Positions 28,526 through 35,369 of a stretch of DNA of 64,000 nt are shown here, in pieces. The position numbers and the translations under genes are program-made. Location of the stretch: NCBI RefSeq assembly GCF_013167215.1, contig NZ_JABJWY010000037.1, positions 289,130 to 353,129 of the forward strand, written 5' to 3'. The DNA comes from Sphingobacterium prati. Lineage in GTDB: Bacteria > Bacteroidota > Bacteroidia > Sphingobacteriales > Sphingobacteriaceae. Position 1 is the first letter of the stretch. Each line of letters begins with the position of its first letter. The notes beneath the pieces are model-generated. The model was not told where the DNA came from and did not search any database. It saw only the letters and a list, made by a program, of their open reading frames with translations.

Positions 28526-28556
28526 TTTGAATATAGTAGTAAATATACTACCTTTG
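28526..28556 (+). promoter_or_regulatory. hicAB promoter with overlapping palindromic operator
   Basis: TTTG at 28526-28529, 19 nt, then TACCTTTG at 28549-28556 forms a good Bacteroidota promoter. An inverted repeat GTAGTA-N4-TACTAC (28536-28551) lies between and into the -7 element, a likely binding site for the HicB antitoxin. Confidence 0.6.
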
Positions 28557-28629
28557 TGTTGCGGAATTCGATTATGTGATTGGTGATTTAAGGTAATAAA
28601 TTTTCCAAACGCATTCAAACTGTTTAGGT

Positions 28630-28806
28630 ATGAAATCAAATGAATTCCACAAGTTTTTGCGAAATAGTGGCTGGATCCATATCCGTACCAGAGGATCTCA
28701 TTACATTTATGAGAAGGATGGGAAGACCTATCCAGTTCCTTTTCATAGTAGCAAAGAGATGGGAGAGGGCCTTCGTAAGAAGATCATGAAGGATCTTGGG
28801 CTTTAA
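28630..28806 (+). CDS. hicA: HicA-family mRNA interferase toxin
   Basis: A 58-aa double-stranded-RNA-binding-like toxin of the HicA/YcfA family, which cleaves mRNA when free of HicB. The sequence starts MKSNEFHKFLRNSGW and carries the family hallmark RTRGSHYIYEKDG with the catalytic His in GSH, then a conserved VPFHSSKE and the C-terminal helix GLRKKIMKDLGL. It lies 40 nt upstream of hicB, the standard toxin-first order. It is easily missed because of its length. The ATG follows the predicted promoter by about 70 nt. Confidence 0.88.
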   Translation: MKSNEFHKFLRNSGWIHIRTRGSHYIYEKDGKTYPVPFHSSKEMGEGLRKKIMKDLGL

Positions 28807-28846
28807 TTAACTCCTGGTTCTTCTGATAGCAGAAATAATCAATATT

Positions 28847-29248
28847 ATGAAGAAGTTAAAAATCATAATCGAACGGAGCGAAGACCATTTTGGTGCTTAT
28901 GCTGAGAATGCCGCTGGTATTTATGGGGCTGGAGATACTGTTGAAGAGGCCAAGCAGTCTATTCTGGATGCAATAAAAATTATAACCGAGGAGTTTGCAC
29001 CTGAGAATATACCTTCTATTTTGAAAGCTCGGTATGAGATTATATACCGTTTCGATGCAGAGAGCTTCTTAGCTTATTACAAAGGTATTTTTACTAATTC
29101 GGCTTTAGAAAAAATCACAGGTATCAATCAGCGTCAATTGCAACATTATTCTTCTGGCTTAAAAAAACCCCGCCAACCACAGCTTAAAAAGATTGAAGAA
29201 GGGCTTCATAGATTGGCAACCGAATTGCAGGCAGTAGAGTTGGTTTAA
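28847..29248 (+). CDS. hicB: HicB-family antitoxin with C-terminal DNA-binding helix
   Basis: 133 aa. The N-terminal HicB-fold domain (ERSEDHFGAYAENAAGIYGAGDTVEEAKQSI) is a degenerate RNase H-like fold that binds and neutralises HicA. The C-terminal part (about residues 85-125; ALEKITGINQRQLQHYSSGLKKPR) resembles an XRE-type helix-turn-helix, used for repression of the hicAB promoter. The palindrome overlapping the promoter is the natural target. Confidence 0.88.
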   Translation: MKKLKIIIERSEDHFGAYAENAAGIYGAGDTVEEAKQSILDAIKIITEEFAPENIPSILKARYEIIYRFDAESFLAYYKGIFTNSALEKITGINQRQLQHYSSGLKKPRQPQLKKIEEGLHRLATELQAVELV

Positions 29249-29705
29249 GTCTATTTAACCCTAAAAAAATCGCACCAGAATTTATAAAAACTTTGTATCA
29301 AGAAAACGGTAAATACATTAAATATATCCCCTCTTTTAACGTTATAGGTTTAAAGTACTCTTTGCTACTATAGTTAAGATTTCAATTCCTGTATGGTGCG
29401 ATTAAGGTCTTAAGCCGTTTGCTATTGGATTAGTCATTATCAATATTTCAATTCCTGTATGGTGCGATTAAGGTTAAGATAGGAAAGTTAGGTGTTGCAA
29501 ATGTTCTGGGATTTCAATTCCTGTATGGTGCGATTAATGTTCGCATTCAGGTTTCAACGTACCCCCTTTCAAAAGCATCAAACTAGGATCGTATATTTGT
29601 GGTAGCAAATAGTTATAGGAATTATCAACCTATCCTCATAACTTTGTTGCATCAGTTAAGCCCGTTCGGCAAACCATAGCAATATATTTTTTAAACCAAA
29701 GTTTT
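29249..29705. other. Gene-free stretch holding an orphan CRISPR array
   Basis: 457 bp between hicB and an unknown gene. Apart from the array at 29379-29540, a short segment at 29268-29279 (ATCGCACCAGAATT region) resembles part of the array repeat in reverse orientation. No cas gene is recognisable here or elsewhere in the window. Confidence 0.6.
29379..29540 (-). CRISPR. Orphan CRISPR mini-array: three 30-nt repeats, two 36-nt spacers
   Basis: Repeats lie at 29379-29408, 29445-29474 and 29511-29540. All begin ATTTCAATTCCTGTATGGTG and end CGATTAAGGT; the third differs only at base 28 (TGT instead of GGT). Both spacers are exactly 36 nt and unrelated to each other, so the period is 66. Read on the minus strand the repeat ends in GGAATTGAAAT, the ATTGAAA-type 3' handle common in type I-B and type III repeats. 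Therefore the crRNA strand is probably minus, with a leader to the right. The mismatch at the right-hand repeat does not settle the direction. Confidence 0.88.
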
Positions 29706-30017
29706 ATGGAACAAGTAAATTTTCAAGATCATCTTGACGAAAATGATTCAATTGCTCTCGCTAAGATTTTATTTCATGTTGGTTCTCATTTAGCAAATAA
29801 ATTGGAGCCTAATCTAAGTGCTGATTTTAGTCGGGTTAAATCATTTAGAATAAATTCTGATATTCATCAGGATGCACAATGGATTCCAGTATTAAAATGT
29901 GCATTCAATTGGACATTGGATATTGATAATAGAAATCTACATCGAGTCAATTCGCCGCATTCTCAAGAGGAGTTTTTAAAACGGTTTATTATTTGGGACA
30001 AATCTAGAATAAGCTAA
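29706..30017 (+). CDS. Unknown small protein
   Basis: 103 aa, acidic, no signal peptide or membrane segment. I do not recognise it. It has a predicted helical N-terminus (DENDSIALAKILFHVGSHLANKLE) and a Trp-containing C-terminal half (QWIPVLKCAFNWTLDIDNR). Its stop codon overlaps the end of the truncated HNH gene on the other strand by 2 nt. Codon use is AT-rich like the rest of the island. Confidence 0.5.
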   Translation: MEQVNFQDHLDENDSIALAKILFHVGSHLANKLEPNLSADFSRVKSFRINSDIHQDAQWIPVLKCAFNWTLDIDNRNLHRVNSPHSQEEFLKRFIIWDKSRIS

Positions 30018-30202
30018 CCAACATCCTCAAAGTAAAACCTAACAACTACCTCCTTTTCCTGGATTAATCCATAACGCTTTGCAAACTTGTATTGTGTGCT
30101 GTCTCTATTGAGTGAACGGATAAAATTTGCTATGGTCTTCCGAAACGACTCAACAGAGCTGCTGCCTTTTATGGTATTGCAGGATAAGCAGGCAGGGGTT
30201 AG
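30014..30202 (-). pseudogene. HNH-endonuclease C-terminal fragment truncated by the IS
   Basis: Continuous minus-strand reading frame of about 62 codons ending at a TAG. It begins at the IS end with LTPACLSCNTIKGSSSVESF, the second zinc-finger half and helix of an HNH nuclease (CxxCNxxKG...FR), and continues ...FIRSLNRDSTQYKFAKRYG to the stop. The His-containing first half is missing: the frame runs straight into the left terminal repeat of the IS481-family element. No matching 5' part is found on the other side of the IS, so the gene was probably lost by insertion plus deletion. Confidence 0.7.
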
Positions 30203-31284
30203 GTGTGGGATTTACACATATCGTTTCACTTATTTAACTGACAGTCAACCCAGTAATTTTGATTCCTTATTCGCTCCCGGCTTGGGTCGTACATATCATC
30301 GACATCCTCCCATAATGGAGTTTTATTTGATAAAGCATTAATTACCTGAATTGGGGTACGGCCCGTTAGAGAACTGTGGGATCTAAGCCAATTATAATAA
30401 AATTGCCATTGTGATAGTAGGTTTGGTAGGTCAGGATCTTTGATATCAACTGTGGAATAAAATTCATCAAGATCGGTTCGCTGTGTTCTTTCTACCTTTC
30501 CATTGAGATGTGGAGAGCCTGGTTTAATAGGCCGAAATTTAATACCCCATTCCATTAATCTATCTTGAACGGAATAAGCAAAAAACTCTTTTCCTCTATC
30601 AGTTTGAATGCGCTGTATCGCAAATGGCATTTGTTTCAGCACTGTATCAAGAAATTTCAGGGTGTTGGTAGCAGTACGCCTTGGAAATAATTGAAGTACT
30701 TTAAATCTGCTACAATCATCTATCGCTGTGTATTTATAAATGCCTGGAGCTATTTTACATACGTCCATTTGTACGCGATCACCCGGTATTGGTCGGTTAT
30801 AGCGAGTTTGTCTTTTACGGTAGTATCGCTTAAGCTTTAAATACTGTTTATTATTCTTTTTAAGAATCTTATGAACAGTTGCCGTTGAGATTGAGACCCC
30901 ATATAAACGTTTCATCTCACTAGCAATACTCCGATGCCCTAAATTGCGGTTTGTCCTTAACTCCAGTATTCGATCCTCGTCTTCTTGAGTTATTTTACTA
31001 TGGATTTTATGCGGCTTTCTACTAAGTTCAAATAGGCCGTCAATTCCTGATTCTTGATATCGTTTAAACCATTTTCTCAGTGTCGGCCTAGTTATACCAC
31101 ACCTTAAACATACAACCCCTGCATTACCAATGGTCTCATAAAGCTTTACCCATTCAAGGCGCTTTTTTACCTCATTTTTCATTACTGCTGATTTATGTTA
31201 AAATGATGGTAAAGCTAGTAGTTCTACCATCATTTTAACATAAAGTTATTGAAAGGATCTATATGAATCCCACACTTAACTCCT
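30194..31284. mobile_element. IS481-family insertion sequence
   Basis: About 1.09 kb. Ends are imperfect inverted repeats: AGGGGTTAGGTGTGGGATT at 30194-30212 and its near-complement at 31266-31284 (2 mismatches in 19). The core TGTGGGATT is identical at both ends, so the minimal element would be 30204-31274. A single transposase gene fills it. No target-site duplication is visible next to either pair of boundaries, and the left end cuts an HNH gene, so the copy may have suffered a flanking deletion. Confidence 0.8.
30226..31182 (-). CDS. IS481-family transposase (DDE)
   Basis: 318 aa, apparently intact. N-terminal helix-turn-helix segments occupy residues about 1-130 (CLRCGITRPTLRKWFKRYQ; GVSISTATVHKILKKN). 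The rve-type integrase core follows, with the DDE residues in QMDVCKI, QTDRGKEF and GKVERTQRTDLDEF. The C-terminal LRSHSSLTGRTPIQVI motif is typical of IS481/IS3-like transposases. No programmed frameshift is needed, which favours IS481 over IS3. Confidence 0.92.
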   Translation of the reverse strand: MKNEVKKRLEWVKLYETIGNAGVVCLRCGITRPTLRKWFKRYQESGIDGLFELSRKPHKIHSKITQEDEDRILELRTNRNLGHRSIASEMKRLYGVSISTATVHKILKKNNKQYLKLKRYYRKRQTRYNRPIPGDRVQMDVCKIAPGIYKYTAIDDCSRFKVLQLFPRRTATNTLKFLDTVLKQMPFAIQRIQTDRGKEFFAYSVQDRLMEWGIKFRPIKPGSPHLNGKVERTQRTDLDEFYSTVDIKDPDLPNLLSQWQFYYNWLRSHSSLTGRTPIQVINALSNKTPLWEDVDDMYDPSRERIRNQNYWVDCQLNK

Positions 31285-31285
31285 T

Positions 31286-31939
31286 TTAGAGTTCTTCCTT
31301 CCAATACCTCAGCACTCCATCAATAGAATCTTTCTGCAATAGAGCTTGACGGCTACCACATAGAATCTTCATGCACTTTTCAATGTCGCTAACTCTAAAT
31401 TTAATGCTCGATTCTGCTTTAAGCCTTTTGAAAATTTCTAAGGCATTAACTTGTCTGTCAAAATAGCTTTGTTCTATCCAAGTTTTAAGAAGTTCGAGCA
31501 GAGGCTTATTAGTTTTTCGGGTGCTGCCTTTTGGCGCGTTATTCTTTTTCCAAATGATGCGAGTGCCTTCTCCCTTTTCAGGGTAAATGATATGGGAAAA
31601 CCCTTTATAACCATCTTCATCAATAGCTTTGGTATGGTACAATTGAACGTTTCCAGCTTTGGTCCCATTAACTAGAATTTTTGAAAATGGACATCGGAGG
31701 AGAAAGGGAAGAAGATCTAATTGATCTTCGTTGAAGCGATTCTTGTCGCTCGGCTTGATAATGAAACTAAAGACGTAATTATTAGGTTTGCCAAGGAGAA
31801 ACGAGAGTTCATCATCGCGCATGTCTATTTCATTTAGTCGTTCGATCACTTGGCAGATGATGACATAGTCCATCCTGGACATAATCACGTCGGGTTTGTC
31901 CGCTTTGCGGATAGATGGTCTTTCAACAACTTCAATCAA
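31286..31939 (-). CDS. Unknown protein with HTH-like segment, adjacent to the IS
   Basis: 217 aa, not recognised. Residues about 22-60 (YVIICQVIERLNEIDMRDDE then LSFLLGKPNNYVFSFI) look like a helix-turn-helix. The LSxxLxxxNYVxxI pattern also occurs in the 148-aa protein encoded at 32634-33080. The C-terminal 60 residues contain another helical pair (NALEIFKRLKAESSIKFRVSDIEKCM). The stop codon lies 2-12 bp from the IS right end, so the C-terminus could be slightly altered by the insertion. It is 20 nt downstream of a HigA-like antitoxin gene and may share its transcript. Confidence 0.55.
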   Translation of the reverse strand: MIEVVERPSIRKADKPDVIMSRMDYVIICQVIERLNEIDMRDDELSFLLGKPNNYVFSFIIKPSDKNRFNEDQLDLLPFLLRCPFSKILVNGTKAGNVQLYHTKAIDEDGYKGFSHIIYPEKGEGTRIIWKKNNAPKGSTRKTNKPLLELLKTWIEQSYFDRQVNALEIFKRLKAESSIKFRVSDIEKCMKILCGSRQALLQKDSIDGVLRYWKEEL

Positions 31940-31959
31940 GGGTATAAAAATTGACGAGA

Positions 31960-32250
31960 TTAGAATTCAAATGATATTTTGACTTTGCCTCCCAATCCCT
32001 TTTCAACAACATCAAATAATGTTTTTAGTGTAATGTTGCTTCCGTTATTTTCAATTTTCGAAATATACTCTCGTTTTTTATCGATGAGTTCAGCAAGCTC
32101 GGATTGGGTGATATTTCTTTCTTCACGCGCTTTTTTAAGAAGTAGACCAATTTTAAAAGATTCAAAATCTCTATCCAATTCATCTCTTCTCTGGGTGCCT
32201 ACTTTTCCGTAAACATCATCTTTAATATTTTTCCAGTTCTTAATTTCCAT
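31960..32250 (-). CDS. XRE-family antitoxin (HigA-like)
   Basis: 96 aa with an XRE helix-turn-helix at about residues 35-85 (LLKKAREERNITQSELAELI, KKREYISKIENNGSNITLKT). It starts within the last 11 nt of the toxin gene, the usual overlap in HigBA-type pairs where the toxin gene comes first. It should bind the toxin and repress the shared promoter. The C-terminal strand (KVKISFEF) resembles HigA proteins with a short beta tail. Confidence 0.88.
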   Translation of the reverse strand: MEIKNWKNIKDDVYGKVGTQRRDELDRDFESFKIGLLLKKAREERNITQSELAELIDKKREYISKIENNGSNITLKTLFDVVEKGLGGKVKISFEF

Positions 32251-32593
32251 CTTCTCTACCTTTTTGTTCGTAATATTCAGCCATGATACTTAATGCTTTT
32301 TCGATCTGATTCTTTGGTGTTTTCTGTGTTTTCTTTTGAAAACCGTTCATTAAGACAACGAGTTTATCACCATCAAAAAAGCAAAATACACGCCATATAT
32401 TGGAGCCAAGCTGAATCCTAGCTTCATATAATCCGTCGGTTCCAGTTAAATGTTTTAAATAATTACTCGGAACCCGTTCAAGAGTTTCTATTGCTTCAAT
32501 TATTTTAAAAATTTTGTCCTGTACCTTTTGGGGGTGATTCAAAAGAAAGTCTTCAAAATAATTTTTAAAAGCAATAACCTCTCTTACTTTCAT
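32240..32593 (-). CDS. RelE/HigB-superfamily toxin
   Basis: 117 aa of the phage-derived Gp49-like/HigB group of RelE-fold ribosome-dependent mRNA interferases. Typical stretches are FLLNHPQKVQDKIFKIIEAI, LKHLTGTDGLYEARIQLGSNIWRVFCFF and VLMNGFQKKTQKTPKNQIEKA. These are the family order: an N-terminal helix pair, the G.YE.R...... R.fyf strand, and the L..GF.KK...P...I..A motif. The antitoxin gene overlaps downstream by 11 nt. Confidence 0.9.
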   Translation of the reverse strand: MKVREVIAFKNYFEDFLLNHPQKVQDKIFKIIEAIETLERVPSNYLKHLTGTDGLYEARIQLGSNIWRVFCFFDGDKLVVLMNGFQKKTQKTPKNQIEKALSIMAEYYEQKGREDGN

Positions 32594-32633
32594 TTTACAA
32601 AGGTAATTTAAAAGTTACTTTTTGTCAAGTTTT

Positions 32634-33080
32634 TTAAGCGTTTGTTTTAGTGAAATCCTCCCAAACACTTTTTATAATTTCTTTCTCTTTAGCGTTCTTA
32701 GGAGAAAGATGTTGGTATAGCTCTTCTAAACTATTAAGTTTTGCCGCATGTCTGGAAGCCTTTATACCACGTAACACTTTAAGCACAAAATTTGGATCCG
32801 ATAAAGAAACAACTTCTTTATCTACTTTTTCATGGGAATTACTTACTTCCCAATCATCAGGAGGTGTAATGTCATTCAGTCCACACTCTACCTCCTTAGC
32901 GATGGATGGATAGTCAGCACTATTATATTGGTCGGGCCTATTAGGGTCTTCAATATTACCAACATAATTAGGATTTCTTTCCAAATCGATTGAAAGTGCA
33001 TATGGAGATTTTCCAGCAATGCATCTCCTGAGGGCTACAGCATTAGTAACATATAGTGAGAAACGATTGATTTTTTTCAT
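32634..33080 (-). CDS. Unknown protein with HTH-like N-terminus
   Basis: 148 aa, not recognised. The N-terminal part (residues about 13-50) contains ALRRCIAGKSPYALSIDLER followed by NPNYVGNIEDPNR, which looks like an XRE-like helix-turn-helix with the LSxxLxxNxNYVxxI pattern seen in its neighbour 700 bp away. The C-terminal 60 residues are helical (FVLKVLRGIKASRHAAKLNS). It lies 40 nt upstream of the HigB-like gene on the same strand. It might be a regulator of the island; this is inference. Confidence 0.55.
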   Translation of the reverse strand: MKKINRFSLYVTNAVALRRCIAGKSPYALSIDLERNPNYVGNIEDPNRPDQYNSADYPSIAKEVECGLNDITPPDDWEVSNSHEKVDKEVVSLSDPNFVLKVLRGIKASRHAAKLNSLEELYQHLSPKNAKEKEIIKSVWEDFTKTNA

Positions 33081-33697
33081 TCCCCATTTTACAATACATA
33101 TCTGTAATACTATTGTTTAAAAACTATACGTAAATTTTGTAAAAATCTAAATATTGCGTATATTTGCTTATTGAATAATTCCTCAGTGGGGGTTATTCAA
33201 GTATTATATGGCTTTTGATGCTGAATCTTGCCCCTGAAAACCTAGGAAATTTTCACTAAACGCAAGAGGAGGAGTTCAAGGCCCAATCTCTACCTTTGTA
33301 GCAAAAGGAGGGGTGGGCTTGCTCTTTTTCTCGTTTAGGGGCTTCCTAGGGCCTTCAGTGGAGAATGAGGTAAGATCCACCCCTTTTTTGATGGATATAT
33401 CTTTTATATAGATCACATTGCTCAATCGCCTATGATTATAAACTGAGCAATGATGAGAAAACAATTATTTAAAAATATTATCCGAAATCCGGAATAATTA
33501 ATTTAGTTCTTCAGATTATTCTGACTTCACTAGCTATGGAGAGTGTTTCGCCAATATTGATGCCTTTTAAAATTCCATTCACACACCTCTAGCTTCACTA
33601 TTAATAAAATTTTAACTGTGGCCCACGGCCTGAAAAATAGCTGATTTCTTTCGGACAGGAACTGCTATGCATTCAGGTCAGATTCAAAACTTAAAAT
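33081..33697. other. 617-bp gene-poor spacer at the island border
   Basis: No convincing gene. It holds a plausible plus-strand promoter (TTTG 33136-33139, 19 nt, TATATTTG 33159-33166) and a long imperfect hairpin at 33231-33361. Beyond this, sequence to 33697 is AT-rich without clear signals; the promoter of the following gene is not obvious. A 62-codon minus-strand frame across the hairpin is probably a by-product of the repeat. Confidence 0.5.
33231..33361. repeat. 130-nt imperfect inverted repeat (hairpin or MITE-like)
   Basis: Paired blocks in mirror order: CTGAA (33234) with TTCAG (33354); CCTAGGAA (33241-33248) with TTCCTAGG (33343-33350); CTAAACG (33256-33262) with CGTTTAG (33332-33338); AAGGCCCA with TGGGCTT nearer the centre; and CCTTT with AAAGG around 33293-33308. 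A TACCTTTG promoter-like -7 element lies at the apex (33291-33298). The form fits a structured RNA or a degenerate miniature mobile element. Confidence 0.55.
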
Positions 33698-34051
33698 ATG
33701 AAATCCCAATGCACAGACATTCTTTTTTTCGAAAGAACGCTTTATGATGTTCAACTAGCTAGTTATGACCCATTAAAAGACATCGAAGCTTTTTGGAAAC
33801 AATATCCAATTGATCTGATCAGAGACAATATCATTGAGCTCCAATCGAATGTGAATTCAGAACAGCTTTCTGGATTCTCACTAGCCTTATTGAAAGCTCT
33901 CGCTGCTTATCTAATAGCACATGTGAGCAATGTAGATTTATCGAAAATTGGTGTTTCGGAATTTTTAAAAGTGAGCAAAGAAGAGTTAAAGATAACAAAG
34001 AAGATCTCCGATTTCTTTCAGCGGGTATCCCCATCCAATACCAATTCCTAA
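33698..34051 (+). CDS. Unknown small helical protein upstream of a thioredoxin-SusCD operon
   Basis: 117 aa, no signal peptide or membrane segment, not recognised. It contains hydrophobic helices such as SGFSLALLKALAAYLIAHV in the middle and a Lys-rich C-terminal helix (VSKEELKITKKISDFF). Its stop is 1 nt before the start of the thioredoxin-like gene, so it belongs to the same operon. Confidence 0.6.
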   Translation: MKSQCTDILFFERTLYDVQLASYDPLKDIEAFWKQYPIDLIRDNIIELQSNVNSEQLSGFSLALLKALAAYLIAHVSNVDLSKIGVSEFLKVSKEELKITKKISDFFQRVSPSNTNS

Positions 34052-34052
34052 A

Positions 34053-35369
34053 ATGATGAAAAAATTAAAACTACAATCCAATAGCAGTGCATTGCTATAT
34101 ATTCAAATGCTAAAGATCGCGTTACTTGTGATCTTATACCTCTTAGTTTCTATGTTTAGTTTATCGGCTCAGACGCCCCGCAAGGACAGTGGGGCTGATG
34201 GGCTTCTTCAAGCGTTGCAAATAGGATCTATTCTACCTAAGGAGGCCATTGAACAAATCTCGGCTCAAAATAGTAAAGGCCATAAGCAGCTTTATATCCT
34301 CGACTTCTGGACTACTTGGTGTGGTGCATGCTTGGCTTCATTCCCTCATCTTGGTTCATTGCAACGTAAGTTCAATGCTAATATTCAAATCATATTATTG
34401 AATGCCGAGGAAACGCAAGAAAGTGCCAAAGCTCGCCTTCAAAAGATCGCTAAGAACAATCCCGCATTAAAAGTTCCAGAACTTCCTCAGATCTATAACG
34501 CACGATTGTTTGACAGCTTATTTCCGCACCTCTCGGTACCTCATCATATTTGGCTGGATCGTGATTTTAAAGTCATCGCAATCACCAAAGGGGAAAATAC
34601 TAATGAAAAGAATATCAATAGTTACCTCAAAACGCATCGGATAGATCTGCCTACAAAGTTTGAATTGATGGATTTCGAGGAAGATAAGTCTTTGCTTTCT
34701 GAGGGCGATGGACGGCAGCAAAACCTATTAATGGGGTATTCGCTGTTATTAGATTCCATCTACGGTGCGCCTTCATTATTTAAGCTTTCTAAAAAAGGAA
34801 CACCTTCACTCAGGATTGTCAATCGAAGCTTATTAGATCTGTTTAAGATTGCTTATGGCATGACCAATAATCAGTGGGCATCCAATCCATTTCGATCACC
34901 GGCGAATATTGAGCTTAATGGCAGGCCTTTAAACAGCTTGGAGAGTAAAGATATTCCCGAATGGCTGTATAGAACGTATTGCTACGAAAATAAGACTGTC
35001 AGCAGCGACAATTCTGTCTATACGGTGATGCAGCAGGATCTAAAGCGATTTTTTGACATCAATGCGAGCGTACGGATTATTTCTGTCAATGGATGGATGT
35101 TGGAAAAAGGATCTACTCAACAGACTATTAAATACGAAAAGGGACATGTATTTAAAAGTATTAGTCTGCTGCAATCTTATCTTAATGAAGCTTATGCTGC
35201 AATAGGCCCATTTGATAACGGAGGGCAAGGAGATGCGTCAATCGAAATCGTGCTACCACGGAAAGTATTGGGTAAGGAAGAACTCTTCAATAGCCTAAAG
35301 CAACAGGGGGTGATCTGTAAACCTACTCAAGTCAAAAAACAGATCCTACAACTAACCTATAAAGACTAA
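34053..35369 (+). CDS. TlpA-type thioredoxin-fold protein with extra C-terminal domain
   Basis: 438 aa. A hydrophobic N-terminal segment (about 19-38; ALLVILYLLVSMFSLSAQ) exports or anchors it. The thioredoxin domain (about 55-200) has the active site WTTWCGAC (C90, C93) and the cis-Pro region VPHHIWLD. The remaining 220 residues form a second domain with LFKIAYGM and SLLQSYLNEAYAAIGPF...EIVLP, similar to the DUF3738/TIGR03435 type found in Bacteroidota and Acidobacteria; that assignment is tentative. It is translationally close to the following susC gene (stop and start adjoin). This operon layout (TlpA-susC-susD) suggests redox or cofactor-linked uptake. Confidence 0.82.
   Translation: MMKKLKLQSNSSALLYIQMLKIALLVILYLLVSMFSLSAQTPRKDSGADGLLQALQIGSILPKEAIEQISAQNSKGHKQLYILDFWTTWCGACLASFPHLGSLQRKFNANIQIILLNAEETQESAKARLQKIAKNNPALKVPELPQIYNARLFDSLFPHLSVPHHIWLDRDFKVIAITKGENTNEKNINSYLKTHRIDLPTKFELMDFEEDKSLLSEGDGRQQNLLMGYSLLLDSIYGAPSLFKLSKKGTPSLRIVNRSLLDLFKIAYGMTNNQWASNPFRSPANIELNGRPLNSLESKDIPEWLYRTYCYENKTVSSDNSVYTVMQQDLKRFFDINASVRIISVNGWMLEKGSTQQTIKYEKGHVFKSISLLQSYLNEAYAAIGPFDNGGQGDASIEIVLPRKVLGKEELFNSLKQQGVICKPTQVKKQILQLTYKD

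Noticed and set aside
29266..29286. Fourth, inverted CRISPR repeat
   Set aside because: Only about 12 bases resemble the repeat and spacing does not fit the 66-nt period; noted as a possible decayed copy only.
33276..33464. 62-codon minus-strand frame over the 130-nt hairpin
   Set aside because: Appears to be a translation of the inverted-repeat element, with no recognisable domain.
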